64,000 nt of DNA from Cylicocyclus nassatus. Its lineage: Eukaryota; Nematoda; Chromadorea; Rhabditida; Strongylidae. Shown here in pieces: positions 34,001 through 46,000 of this stretch (positions within the stretch are counted from its first letter, which is position 1; the number at the start of each line of letters is the position of its first letter). The notes under the pieces are model-generated. The model did no database searches. It was not told the DNA's origin and saw only the letters and a list, made by a program, of their open reading frames with translations. Where the stretch lies: NCBI GenBank assembly GCA_958299035.1, contig CATQJL010000305.1, positions 34,175,733-34,239,732 of the forward strand, in the 5' to 3' direction. Both the position numbers and the translations under genes were made by a program.

Positions 34001-35618
34001 AAAATGAGCGTTAGCAGCTTGAAGCAGCTGAGGGAAGCTCATCAAAAGTGAGCTTCATATCGCGTAGCAGCGAGGAGCAGCTACGAGCAGCAGCGAGCAA
34101 CAGGAAGCAGCGCAGCATCGCTTGCTTAGCGTGTCTGTTTCGCGTTGGCTGCAGCAGCTAGGAGCAGCAGCGTCGCCTGGCGTCAATCGATACGCACAAA
34201 AGGCGTTGCTGCTGGCAGCGTCTTATCGTCAGTTATAGCCACCCATCGTCAGGTATATCTCAAGCCTTACCAACGAACCTTATCCCTTAGCTATTGTTGA
34301 TACACATACATACTTCCGGATTGCATCTCCCCTCACAATTACCCTTGGTTTTTTTACCCCACATCCTCGTCTACTGGAGACGTCGCAAGCGCTTAATTGC
34401 TCCTCAGTGCCCTCTAAAAAAAGCGTTTTCCCACCCTCCAACAAGCGCGTGAGTTCAAAATCCTCGAGATGAACAAAAGGCTTGTTTACAGCTGAGAGCG
34501 AATGATATGACACCAATTTGGTCTAGATGTACTTTGAGGAGATTGTCAAAGACGAAAAATCATGTGGGTGCAAGCTTTACCTTTGATTCAGATGGCTTTC
34601 GAGCTATCTAGAGAGCCACCTGAGGTGGCTCAGCGTCTTGAATTTTCCTCTCTTCAATTATTTTACAAAGTATTTACATAACTTCAATCTGCTCCCAAAA
34701 CTCTACAAACTAGCTTTTGTAGCTTCTCAAACCCATTCCCGCCTAGCTACAGCGATTTAAAGATTCTACATGGTGGCGCCAAATCTGCTTCAGGCGCAGT
34801 GGTTCGTGCAAAACATACCGCCAATGCAGAGAATACGAACATTACCAGTTGTTTTTATCGCCGATTTCGGTTGTTCTTACTTTTGTGTCTACCTTCTTGT
34901 TCCTATTTGTTTCATTCAAGAGGGGCGAACATGGACTTCGTTTCCGAAAAAAAAGGAAAGAGCCACCTTTTCTGGGCCTGCTCCCAGCGCATGAAGAAAG
35001 AGGCTTCAGTGAAAACTTTAACAGATGCTAGACGGTGGTGGCACTTGCTCAGCTCCGCTGGGTGACTCCACTAGAAAGTGCATGCAGTACTTTACATCCA
35101 TGAAGCTTTTTGCGCGTGCGTGCGTGTGCGTGCAAAGCTTTTTGCGTACTTTACTGAAACATGAGGTCATTGCGAGTAGAAGTGACTTTGACATAAACGT
35201 ATTCTGCAGCATCCTCGGTAGAATAGATCTGTGTCTTCAGTCTCAACTTATAGAATCTCGCCCAAACACATGTTAAGGTCTGTACGAATCAAACGACACC
35301 TTTGAATCAAAAGCTGTTAATGCTTTAAAAACCTTCTACAAAAAATGCATGGATGAGGATGAATTGAACCGTGTCGGTGCTAAGCGACTGATAGAGGACG
35401 TCAAGGTAAGCCGCATAGCTTCTCTTGCACAACATCTTTCAAGTGGAGTGCTTTAGAGTTTCGGTGTTTGGCCGGCTTTACAAGGAGACGATAACTGGAA
35501 AGAGGAGAATTACAACTTGACTTCGCTGCTAATCCACGTATATCTTCGCCGTAAAACCTCTGTATTCGTCAGTTTTGATAAAAGTAGAGATAACACGAAA
35601 ATTCGACATCTTCTCCAG
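25062..35618 (+). CDS. M13 (neprilysin-like) metallopeptidase, N-terminal part in four exons
   Basis: M13 enzymes are secreted or type II membrane zinc endopeptidases that cleave peptides. Exons: 25062-25214, 25262-25391, 35278-35405 and 35457-35618 (191 codons, frame kept throughout; introns of phase 0, 1 and 0). Exon 1 encodes a likely signal peptide (MRWTVVLWPLCLC) and an acidic stretch. Exon 2 has the family hallmark EPCEDFYEFTCGNW. Exon 3 has KTFYKKCMDEDELNRVGAKR and exon 4 SFGVWPALQGDDNWKEENYN, both in the usual M13_N order. The G split across intron 2 joins QLR to LYESND as the family requires, which supports the 9,886-bp intron. Full-length members have about 700 residues. The C-terminal peptidase domain with HExxH was not found, so the gene is either continued beyond a further large intron or truncated. 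The exons themselves have no stops. Confidence 0.8.
25922..26112. mobile_element. PIF/Harbinger-like MITE built of short repeats (M13 intron)
   Basis: 191 bp, with termini GGGATCGTTCAGACCGCGCA and CGCGGTCTAAACGATCCC, flanked by TAA on both sides. A 3-bp TWA duplication and GGG ends fit PIF/Harbinger. The arms consist of tandem units of about 10-11 bp (AGGCGCACGA) facing each other across a GT-rich loop. Confidence 0.6.
26222..26655 (-). mobile_element. HINE-like repeat, reverse orientation
   Basis: On the minus strand: a hairpin GACCCGTAGGGTC, then TAATATATGAAGCTGAATG, a short GTCT/GTAT run, CGTATGTTCCGCATAG and the TATCGAT/GGGCTGGGAGTTGG units. Confidence 0.55.
27610..28024. mobile_element. 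TTAA-type MITE K
   Basis: 415 bp flanked by TTAA (27606 and 28025), with termini AGGCAGTGTCTCACCAAA inverted at both ends. TTAA targets are typical of piggyBac elements; no transposase. Confidence 0.75.
28078..28511. mobile_element. TTAA-type MITE L
   Basis: 434 bp flanked by TTAA (28074 and 28512), with termini AGGCAGCGGCTCGGCA and TGCCGAGACGCTGCCT. It is related to K, from which it is separated by only about 50 bp. Confidence 0.75.
30540..30940 (-). repeat. Decayed 174-bp satellite monomers
   Basis: The minus strand has ACGATATGATCCACTTTCCG, CAAATTTTGGAAAAATC and GAGCGTAAGTGCGAAAATGAC. These align with successive parts of the monomer arrayed at 40083-52030. Two to three diverged units are present. 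Confidence 0.7.
31143..31850. repeat. GC-rich block with repeated CGGCTGAGCCGCGGCC motif
   Basis: About ten copies of a GC-rich 16-bp motif lie in two clusters (31150-31420 and 31710-31835) around a central coding-like stretch. The ends read CACTGGGACGG and CTCCCAGTG. The block interrupts the flank of the rolling-circle composite, so it is an insertion. Element type unknown. Confidence 0.55.
31425..31670 (-). pseudogene. Coding-like stretch inside the GC-rich block, unrecognised
   Basis: About 80 codons on the minus strand with ordinary protein composition (VELFFYPLTHRIYTVKKT, then TKFDFNIGQHKLLSKVVQN and LVPALETEKTSKAMD) between GC-rich repeats. A possible acceptor ATGCAG precedes it. It looks like a captured exon; the source gene is not recognised. 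Confidence 0.3.
32296..33364. mobile_element. PIF/Harbinger-like element N
   Basis: 1,069 bp flanked by TTA (32293 and 33365), with termini GGGTACCTTTATACCGCG and CGCGGTATGAAGGCACCC. Next to each end is an array of the 10-bp unit GGGCTGCTAC (or its complement), about 8 to 12 units. It contains TTAA-type MITE M. It has the same architecture as the element at 25922-26112. Confidence 0.65.
32595..32989. mobile_element. TTAA-type MITE M, nested in N
   Basis: 395 bp with flanks TTAA (32591) and CTAA (32990) and termini AGGCAGTTGCTCGGCAAA and TTTTGCCGACCCACTGCCT. Same family as K and L. Confidence 0.65.
33381..34253. mobile_element. TA-flanked element with short TIR, GCAGC-rich
   Basis: Termini CCTGACGATGG and CCATCGTCAGG, with TA on both sides. 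The right third is rich in GAGCAGCAGC. Short termini make this tentative. Confidence 0.4.
34254..35277. other. Last part of M13 intron 2
   Basis: No repeat or exon recognised. Confidence 0.35.
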
Positions 35619-36173
35619 GTTTGCGGTTTATCTTGTCGTTTTCTATTAACTTACAAGCCACACAACGCAAGCTCACTCCTTGCGAGGCGTATTTTTGAAA
35701 AAAGGTACAACAAAATCCTGCGCTGTCCCACATATACACTTCACTAAATTTTTTGACATTGAAATGTCTTTGAAAAGCTACAAAATTCTTGAAAAATTAT
35801 TTCTCAAACTAAAGTAATTTGAAGTTCATTAGAATATGACTACTAAAACAAGCCATTGTTATTTTATTTACTTTTTAAGAGCCCAACATTTTGAGAGGTA
35901 TGGAAAGTGCTTGGAAGAGAGAGGAAAAGAGATTAGTCACGTCCTTAGACATTCTTACTGAAAATCTTTCACTGGTCATTTTGCTTGTACACACCTATTA
36001 TCATCTAAAAAACGAAGATTTCGCGACTCTCGAAGGAGAGGGCAGGGAGCGTACGCTTTCGCCTCCTATACAGTCGCGAGATTGTTTGTTTCGACTTTGC
36101 AGCACTACGTTGAAAATAGTAAGAAATTAAGTCACAATTACATGTTTTCTTCTGCATCTAATTCAGCTACATA
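35619..36173. other. Sequence after M13 exon 4
   Basis: Exon 4 ends at a GTTTGC donor. No further M13 motif (for example a DQP..SRDYY block) was found in any frame here. Confidence 0.35.
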
Positions 36174-36312
36174 CAATACCACTCTCAGAAGTGCAAAATT
36201 TCCGGAAAAGTCCGCTACATTTCCGGAATTCCACGAATTCCCGAAATTTCGCGGAATTCCGAGAATGTCGCGGACTTCCGCGGAAATTTTGCACATTCTG
36301 GGTGTGGTATTG
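36174..36312. mobile_element. Small palindromic MITE
   Basis: 139 bp, TA-flanked, almost entirely one hairpin. Ends CAATACCACTCTCAGAA and TTCTGGGTGTGGTATTG; the centre consists of CGGAATTCC-like repeats. Confidence 0.65.
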
Positions 36313-36447
36313 TAGTATCGGTTTGGCTTCTTCCTTTTTCTTAGAACCAAAAATAGATTCACCATTTTTCTCGAGGAAAACAGCGCGGTTTTGTTGTCCA
36401 TTGCGTGCAATTAGGCGCACAAAAAGGGTCGAAAAATCTGATGTAGT

Positions 36448-36725
36448 GTGCCACTATAGGGCAACTGTAACACTGGGAGCTCACAACACGTCGCTACGAA
36501 CGTTTATTGCAAGACTGCCAAAGCTTCCCTGACCTCTGCTGACCCTAACACTTGTTTGGCCATTTGCTGTTTAGGTGGCCGAACCCGTATTATCAATTAA
36601 CTGCAGTAAAGCGGCGGGTACGGGTTGACAGGGGTCAGCGGGGTGTAAGCTTTGGCAGTCCTGCAATAAACGTTCGTAGCGACGTGTTGTGAGCTCCCAG
36701 CGTTATAGTTGCCCTATAGTGGCAC
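36448..36725. mobile_element. Palindromic element
   Basis: 278 bp with inverted arms of about 90 bp (GTGCCACTATAGGGCAAC at the left, GTTGCCCTATAGTGGCAC at the right). No clear target duplication. Confidence 0.6.
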
Positions 36726-37470
36726 AATTTTGCAAAGCACTTGCGTTCAAAATCCACTCAAGATAGAACGTTTTTTGCTGCTGCTTTCGCAGAGCAAGTA
36801 GTGGCTCAGTAATTTGGCCGATGCACCAGAGTTGTGATAAGTAGCTCCTAACCTCATGCTTTTTTCATGATTATCCCGCTTTCGAAAAAAATCGAAACTG
36901 TACGTCATTGCGAGGTAATCCGAACATTGCTAATCTCATCTTCATTTCTCAGATGTGATCGGCTGTAGGGTACCTCTGCCCTATCAGGACAAAAATGGAG
37001 TGATGGGCATCTGTATAGTCACGATTTTGCGTCAAGTCTACTCTTATAAGAGTGATAGGCCCTATCTGCAATCTCTTTGCCCACTTCGATGACACACTTC
37101 TGCAGCGTGACCCCCTTCCCCTAGCGCTGAAAGCGAGCAAACTTTAGCTAATTTGTCGACTTGTCCGGACTAAGTCGGCATCATACGGCTTTTCGCGTTT
37201 TTCTCTTGGCTTGTCTATTTATTTGCACTTTACCGTTGGGAAAGTTTTTGCATCATATTTGTCAACATTCTGAAGAATGTGCACTAGCAGAAATTAGTGA
37301 AGAGAAATGATCAGATGCAAATGTTGAATTTGTGGCGCCGGTTGCAGGCAAAACACATCAAGGTTCTAAAGGTAATCCTCTATGAGCAACGTCTATGCAT
37401 GACAAGACTATCCGGAATAATCGCTCAAAATTCGTGTGTTATTTCCCTACGGTCCAGTTGATTCCTAGTG
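36726..37470. other. Unassigned spacer
   Basis: No coding or repeat signal recognised. Confidence 0.35.
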
Positions 37471-37474
37471 TTAA

Positions 37475-38340
37475 CACATTGACGACAATACGACCCACCG
37501 GTGGGTCGTACGTGTCCTGCCATTTCGGACAATACGACCCACCGGTGGGTCGTAAGATTCATGAAGCGCTATCTTTGCCAGTTTACGACGGAATTCTACG
37601 GGGTTCTGGCACATGATCGGGGGCACTTAGGTGAAGCTCCAGCTAGAGTGGTCCAGGCTCGGGATACTGTAATGTAATGTTACGGTTGGTATACGGTAGA
37701 CATCATAAGGCACAAGCTTTAGCTCAAATTCTTCGTAAAATGATGTTTCTGGAGAATCAAGTTTACATATAAGAGTAATACGGGGCGGGCAAGAGGGTGA
37801 CGTTAATCCACCAAAAAATTATCGATTTTATTGATTTTATTGATTTTTTGCATTTTTCGTCCTAGGAAGCTCGCACTTTGCATATATAGGTTTTGTAGCA
37901 TGCTGATTACGAAAATGATAGTTTCAAGTTTTGATACCACCTTCTAACATCAGTTTCTTGATTTTTACGAAAATTCTACCGTACTGCTACCGTAGTCTCA
38001 CCGTGAGAAGTTAGTGAACAAATGGACACTATAATCGTGATCAGCACGTGAAATAACCCCAATACACAAATTTTTATGAAAATCCATGATGTTGGGTTCG
38101 TACAGAATGGCTACCGTAACCTTACCGTATAACGCTAAAAACTGAAATAAATCATATTTTGGTAATCAGCGCGTTCGATAACCCTTGTGGGGAAATTCTC
38201 GGAGACATGTTCTGAATTTCTTACAAAAAGACTACCATTTCGGACAATACCACCCACGGGTGGGTCGTAAGTTTGGCAGAGCAAAAAAGGCTCTTGTCCG
38301 AAATGGCGGTTATCGAAAAATCGGCCTTGTCGTCAATGTG
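37475..38340. mobile_element. piggyBac-like MITE Q
   Basis: 866 bp flanked by perfect TTAA (37471 and 38341), with termini CACATTGACGACAA in inverted orientation. Near the left end is the 22-bp palindrome built on CGACCCACCGGTGGGTCG, twice; a degenerate copy is at 38248. Inner inverted copies of GCCATTTCGGACAA are at 37521 and 38293. The middle carries the module shared with families A and B and the HINE-like repeats. Confidence 0.75.
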
Positions 38341-38344
38341 TTAA

Positions 38345-38936
38345 GCCACTTTTGGATCCAGCACACACATAGAGCGGAAATACGTAGAAGCTCGAAGCAG
38401 AGTTTATATAAGGTCGGTGCAAGAGTCTTTTTGTTTTCTTGCACTCATCCAAAAATCCAGCAAAGTAGAAGTAAACAAGTACTTCAAACTGTATTCTGCA
38501 GAATTCCTTCTTCGTTTCCTCGTGAGACTCTTTCGAAGAGCGCCGAGATAATTGTCAAAGCTTGTGACCCTTCATTTTTACCTTGTCTGATTTTCGCTGA
38601 TTTTCAGAACCTTTAGAGGTTTTGAAGGTGTTCTGACAGTTGATGAGACAAATAATTTGCAATTTGATACAGCTTTTTGAAATCAGTCCATTTCTAGCTC
38701 GAAAATCATATAATGGGGCATAGTATAGTATGTGCGCCGGCCACATTCTTATAGGTACCTCCGCGGCGCGCACGCAGCGCAGCTTGTGCTGCGGCGGGGC
38801 CTTCTGCTCTAAGCCTTCGTGTGCGATTTTCTTGTTAATCCCTTGATTGGTGTAGCTGCTCTGTATCTATTGTTCCAAGTGTAGGTCATCCATATATGGC
38901 TCATGACTGAAAATGAAAATATTGCTATTGAATAGA
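38345..38936. other. Unassigned spacer
   Basis: No feature recognised; a GC-rich stretch (38757-38800) is unassigned. Confidence 0.35.
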
Positions 38937-40082
38937 TTAGGTCATTCCGAAAGTAAGGTCGCTTTTTCCAAACGTACGCCATATCTCGTGGAACAAAGAT
39001 ATGTAAGAGATTCAGGTAGCATTGATGCAGCATTTCATTCTCTTTCTGGTTATATAACCACTGCACAAAATCCACTACCTCTCGAAAAAATTATCAGAAT
39101 CTGCGACCCATGCTTTTTGAGAAGGCCAAGTTTCAAAAATTTCCCAAACTTTCACAATAACCTTCGGAAGGAGTCCATGTAATGGATGGATGGAGCACGA
39201 ATGCACTCTACAAGAAACAGCACAACTTTTTTCTACTTTCCAAAGCTCATTATAATTTTTGTATAGATTTTTCGATGGAACCACCAAATTTTAGCAACCT
39301 CGTCTCAAACATAAATGCATCAAACACCACTAAATCTTCGAATTTTGAACTTAGTTTCTATTTGTTTCTATTACAAAGATGGGTTATGGTTTGACACTAA
39401 TTTTACAAAGTAAATGAGCATTTATCGCTTCAGATTAGAACTTTCGAAAACTCCAGATACAGCCTGGGGCGCCTTGGAAAACCTGAATTATGATAATTTT
39501 GTTCCGGAAAACTTGATGAATCGGAAACAAAAAACGACCGTTAGAAAGAGAAAAAGCTGCTTCGAATGACACCCAGTTGCTTGCCGGTTGTTGTTCTGTG
39601 TGGTTTGTGACGAAATATGGAATTTAATGGCATTGGAAATTGATACCAGAAACTCTAAGTAGCAATCTAAGGAAAAGAAAAAAATTATTCTGTGTCCTAC
39701 AAAGTTTGCTCTATCTATCTATCATTTGCGCTTCTTCGGAGAATCCTCTCCTATAATATAAACCCGATGCCAAAAAACGAGACGGCGAGGATGGTCCGCC
39801 CACATGTATGCTTCAACGGGTGTTTTGAATAGACGCCAGTTGCCGAACGGGGCCTTATTGTGTAGAGACGCGACGGTGCGATCATGAGGTCAAGAGGACG
39901 CAGAGGTCCTAGCGCGAACGAGAGGCCACGACACGCAGGGTACGCTCTGCTGCTGCAATGGATGTGTTGAAAGACGCAAGCGCGTGCCAAGGGTGTTGAA
40001 ATTGCGAGCTTGGTCACTGTTGCAAAGTTAGTTATAGACGCATACCATTTGATCTGCTCACATCCGATTTCAGTATTCACCT

Positions 40083-43000
40083 TGCTTCCACTTTTCCGCC
40101 AAATTTTGAGAAAATCTTCGAAATTCTCGCTTTTGGGAGCTTTGGCTCTGGGTGAATTCGATTTTTCTTTCCAGATTGTAAGCGTGAGTGCGAGAGTGAC
40201 GTTGCGAAAGGAAGCTGTACAGCGATGACTGGGGCAAAACAAAATTTTAGCACGATATGATCCACTTTCCGGCCAAATTTTGAGAAAATCTTCGAAATTC
40301 TCGCTTTTGAGAGCTTTTGCTCTGGGTGAATTCGATTTTTCCCTCCAGATTGTAAGCGTGAGTGCGAGAGTGACGTTGCGAAAGGAAGCTGTACAGCGAT
40401 GACTGGGGCAAAACAAAATTTTAGCACGATATGATCCACTTTCCGGCCAAATTTTGAGGAAATCTTCGAAAATCTCGCTTTTGGGAGCTTTTGCTCTGGG
40501 TAAATTCGATTTTTCTTTCCAGATTGTAAGCGTGAGTGCGAGAGTGACGTTGCGAAAGGAAGCTGTACAGCGATGACTGGGGCAAAACAAAATTTTAGCA
40601 CGATATGATCCACTTTCCGGCCAAATTTTGAGAAAATCTTCGAAATTCTCGCTTTTGGGAGCTTTTGCTCTGGGTGAATTCGATTTTTCCCTCCAGATTG
40701 TAAGCGTGAGGGCGAGAGTGACGTTGCGAAAGGAAGCTGTACAGCGATGACTGGGGCAAAACAAAATTTTAGCACGATATGATCCACTTTCCGGCCAAAT
40801 TTTGAGGAAATCTTCGAAAATCTCGCGTTTGGGAGCTTTTGCTTTGGGTAAATTCGATTTTTCTTTCCAGATTGTAAGCGTGAGTGCGAGAGTGACGTTG
40901 CGAAAGGAAGCTGTACAGCGATGACTGGGGCAAAACAAAATTTCAGTACGATATGATCCACTTTCCGGCCAAATTTTGAGAAAATCTTCGAAATTCTCGC
41001 TTTTGGGAGCTTTTGCTCTGGGTAAATTCGATTTTTCCCTCCAGATTGTAAGCGTGAGTGCGAGAGTGACGTTGCGAAAGGAAGCTGTACAGCGATGACT
41101 GGGGCAAAACAAAATTTCAGTACGATATGATCCACTTTCCGGCCAAATTTTGAGAAAATCTTCGAAATTCTCGCTTTTGGGAGCTTTTGCTCTGGGTAAA
41201 TTCGATTTTTCCCTCCAGATTGTAAGCGTGAGTGCGAGAGTGACGTTGCGAAAGGAAGCTGTACAGCGATGACTGGGGCAAAACAAAATTTTAGCACGAT
41301 ATGATCCACTTTCCGGCCAAATTTTGAGGAAATCTTCGAAAATCTCGCGTTTGGGAGCTTTTGCTTTGGGTAAATTCGATTTTTCTTTCCAGATTGTAAG
41401 CGTGAGTGCGAGAGTGACGTTGCGAAAGGAAGCTGTACAGCGATGACTGGGGCAAAACAAAATTTCAGTACGATATGATCCACTTTCCGGCCAAATTTTG
41501 AGAAAATCTTCGAAATTCTCGCTTTTGGGAGCTTTTGCTCTGGGTAAATTCGATTTTTCCCTCCAGATTGTAAGCGTGAGTGCGAGAGTGACGTTGCGAA
41601 AGGAAGCTGTACAGCGATGACTGGGGCAAAACAAAATTTCAGTACGATATGATCCACTTTCCGGCCAAAGTTTGAGAAAATCTTCGAAATTCTCGCTTTT
41701 GAGAGCTTTTGCTCTGGGTGAATTCGATTTTTCCCTCCAGATTGTAAGCGTGAGTGCGAGAGTGACGTTGCGAAAGGAAGCTGTACAGCGATGACTGGGG
41801 CAAAACAAAATTTTAGCACGATATGATCCACTTTCCGGCCAAATTTTGAGAAAATCTTCGAAATTCTCGCTTTTGGGAGCTTTTGCTCTGGGTAAATTCG
41901 ATTTTTCCCTCCAGATTGTAAGCGTGAGTGCGAGAGTGACGTTGCGAAAGGAAGCTGTACAGCGATGACTGGGGCAAAACAAAATTTTAGCACGATATGA
42001 TCCACTTTCCGGCCAAATTTTGAGGAAATCTTCGAAAATCTCGCGTTTGGGAGCTTTTGCTCTGGGTAAATTCGATTTTTCTTTCCAGATTGTAAGCGTG
42101 AGTGCGAGGGTGACGTTGCGAAAGGAAGCTGTACAGCGATGACTGGGGCAAAACAAAATTTTAGCACGATATGATCCACTTTCCGGCCAAATTTTGAGAA
42201 AATCTTCGAAAATCTCGCTTTTGGGAACTTTTGCTCTGGGTAAATTCGATTTTTCTCTCCAGATTGTAAGCGTGAGTGCGAGAGTGACGTTGCGAAAGGA
42301 AGCTGTACAGCGATGACTGGGGCAAAACAAAATTTTAGCACGATATGATCCACTTTCCGGCCAAATTTTGAGGAAATCTTCGAAAATCTCGCTTTTGGGA
42401 GCTTTTGCTCTGGGTAAATTCGATTTTTCTTTCCAGATTGTAAGCGTGAGTGCGAGAGTGACGTTGCGAAAGGAAGCTGTACAGCGATGACTGGGGCAAA
42501 ACAAAATTTTAGCACGATATGATCCACTTTCCGGCCAAATTTTGAGAAAATCTTCGAAATTCTCGCTTTTGGGAGCTTTTGCTCTGGGTGAATTCGATTT
42601 TTCCCTCCAGATTGTAAGCGTGAGGGCGAGAGTGACGTTGCGAAAGGAAGCTGTACAGCGATGACTGGGGCAAAACAAAATTTTAGCACGATATGATCCA
42701 CTTTCCGGCCAAATTTTGAGGAAATCTTCGAAAATCTCGCGTTTGGGAGCTTTTGCTTTGGGTAAATTCGATTTTTCTTTCCAGATTGTAAGCGTGAGTG
42801 CGAGAGTGACGTTGCGAAAGGAAGCTGTACAGCGATGACTGGGGCAAAACAAAATTTTAGCACGATATGATCCACTTTCCGGCCAAATTTTGAGAAAATC
42901 TTCGAAATTCTCGCTTTTGAGAGCTTTTGCTCTGGGTGAATTCGATTTTTCTTTCCAGATTGTAAGCGTGAGGGCGAGAGTGACGTTGCGAAAGGAAGCT

Positions 43001-46000
43001 GTACAGCGATGACTGGGGCAAAACAAAATTTTAGCACGATATGATCCACTTTCCGGCCAAATTTTGAGAAAATCTTCGAAATTCTCGCTTTTGGGAGCTT
43101 TTGCTTTGAGTAAATTCGATTTTTCCCTCCAGATTGTAAGCGTGAGGGCGAGAGTGACGTTGCGAAAGGAAGCTGTACAGCGATGACTGGGGCAAAACAA
43201 AATTTTAGCACGATATGATCCACTTTCCGGCCAAATTTTGAGGAAATCTTCGAAAATCTCGCTTTTGGGAGCTTTTGCTCTGGGTAAATTCGATTTTTCT
43301 TTCCAGATTGTAAGCGTGAGTGCGAGAGTGACGTTGCGAAAGGAAGCTGTACAGCGATGACTGGGGCAAAACAAAATTTTAGCACGATATGATCCACTTT
43401 CCGGCCAAATTTTGAGAAAATCTTCGAAATTCTCGCTTTTGGGAGCTTTTGCTCTGGGTGAATTCGATTTTTCCCTCCAGATTGTAAGCGTGAGGGCGAG
43501 AGTGACGTTGCGAAAGGAAGCTGTACAGCGATGACTGGGGCAAAACAAAATTTTAGCACGATATGATCCACTTTCCGGCCAAATTTTGAGGAAATCTTCG
43601 AAAATCTCGCGTTTGGGAGCTTTTGCTTTGGGTAAATTCGATTTTTCTTTCCAGATTGTAAGCGTGAGTGCGAGAGTGACGTTGCGAAAGGAAGCTGTAC
43701 AGCGATGACTGGGGCAAAACAAAATTTTAGCACGATATGATCCACTTTCCGGCCAAATTTTGAGAAAATCTTCGAAATTCTCGCTTTTGAGAGCTTTTGC
43801 TCTGGGTGAATTCGATTTTTCTTTCCAGATTGTAAGCGTGAGGGCGAGAGTGACGTTGCGAAAGGAAGCTGTACAGCGATGACTGGGGCAAAACAAAATT
43901 TTAGCACGATATGATCCACTTTCCGGCCAAATTTTGAGGAAATCTTCGAAAATCTCGCGTTTGGGAGCTTTTGCTTTGGGTAAATTCGATTTTTCTTTCC
44001 AGATTGTAAGCGTGAGTGCGAGAGTGACGTTGCGAAAGGAAGCTGTACAGCGATGACTGGGGCAAAACAAAATTTTAGCACGATATGATCCACTTTCCGG
44101 CCAAATTTTGAGAAAATCTTCGAAATTCTCGCTTTTGGGAGCTTTTGCTCTGGGTGAATTCGATTTTTCCCTCCAGATTGTAAGCGTGAGTGCGAGAGTG
44201 ACGTTGCGAAAGGAAGCTGTACAGCGATGACTGGGGCAAAACAAAATTTCAGTACGATATGATCCACTTTCCGGCCAAATTTTGAGAAAATCTTCGAAAT
44301 TCTCGCTTTTGAGAGCTTTTGCTCTGGGTGAATTCGATTTTTCCCTCCAGATTGTAAGCGTGAGTGCGAGAGTGACGTTGCGAAAGGAAGCTGTACAGCG
44401 ATGACTGGGGCAAAACAAAATTTTAGCACGATATGATCCACTTTCCGGCCAAATTTTGAGAAAATCTTCGAAATTCTCGCTTTTGGGAGCTTTTGCTCTG
44501 GGTAAATTCGATTTTTCCCTCCAGATTGTAAGCGTGAGTGCGAGCGTGACGTTGCGAAAGGAAGCTGTACAGCGATGACTGGGGCAAAACAAAATTTTAG
44601 CACGATATGATCCACTTTCCGGCCAAATTTTGAGGAAATCTTCGAAAATCTCGCGTTTGGGAGCTTTTGCTCTGGGTAAATTCGATTTTTCTTTCCAGAT
44701 TGTAAGCGTGAGTGCGAGGGTGACGTTGCGAAAGGAAGCTGTACAGCGATGACTGGGGCAAAACAAAATTTTAGCACGATATGATCCACTTTCCGGCCAA
44801 ATTTTGAGAAAATCTTCGAAAATCTCGCTTTTGGGAACTTTTGCTCTGGGTAAATTCGATTTTTCTCTCCAGATTGTAAGCGTGAGTGCGAGAGTGACGT
44901 TGCGAAAGGAAGCTGTACAGCGATGACTGGGGCAAAACAAAATTTTAGCACGATATGATCCACTTTCCGGCCAAATTTTGAGGAAATCTTCGAAAATCTC
45001 GCTTTTGGGAGCTTTTGCTCTGGGTAAATTCGATTTTTCTTTCCAGATTGTAAGCGTGAGTGCGAGAGTGACGTTGCGAAAGGAAGCTGTACAGCGATGA
45101 CTGGGGCAAAACAAAATTTTAGCACGATATGATCCACTTTCCGGCCAAATTTTGAGAAAATCTTCGAAATTCTCGCTTTTGGGAGCTTTTGCTCTGGGTG
45201 AATTCGATTTTTCCCTCCAGATTGTAAGCGTGAGGGCGAGAGTGACGTTGCGAAAGGAAGCTGTACAGCGATGACTGGGGCAAAACAAAATTTTAGCACG
45301 ATATGATCCACTTTCCGGCCAAATTTTGAGAAAATCTTCGAAATTCTCGCTTTTGAGAGCTTTTGCTCTGGGTGAATTCGATTTTTCCCTCCAGATTGTA
45401 AGCGTGAGTGCGAGAGTGACGTTGCGAAAGGAAGCTGTACAGCGATGACTGGGGCAAAACAAAATTTTAGCACGATGTGATCCACTTTCCGGCCAAATTT
45501 TGAGAAAATCTTCGAAAATCTCGCTTTTGGGAACTTTTGCTCTGGGTAAATTCGATTTTTCTCTCCAGATTGTAAGCGTGAGTGCGAGAGTGACGTTGCG
45601 AAAGGAAGCTGTACAGCGATGACTGGGGCAAAACAAAATTTTAGCACGATATGATCCACTTTCCGGCCAAATTTTGAGGAAATCTTCGAAAATCTCGCTT
45701 TTGGGAGCTTTTGCTCTGGGTAAATTCGATTTTTCCCTCCAGATTGTAAGCGTGAGTGCGAGAGTGACGTTGCGAAAGGAAGCTGTACAGCGATGACTGG
45801 GGCAAAACAAAATTTTAGCACGATATGATCCACTTTCCGGCCAAATTTTGAGGAAATCTTCGAAAATCTCGCGTTTGGGAGCTTTTGCTCTGGGTAAATT
45901 CGATTTTTCTTTCCAGATTGTAAGCGTGAGTGCGAGAGTGACGTTGCGAAAGGAAGCTGTACAGCGATGACTGGGGCAAAACAAAATTTTAGCACGATAT

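Noticed and set aside
35891..36130. A fifth M13 exon near 35.89 kb
   Set aside because: A splice acceptor-like TTTAAG is present but in-frame translation stops at once, and the open frame has no M13 motif.
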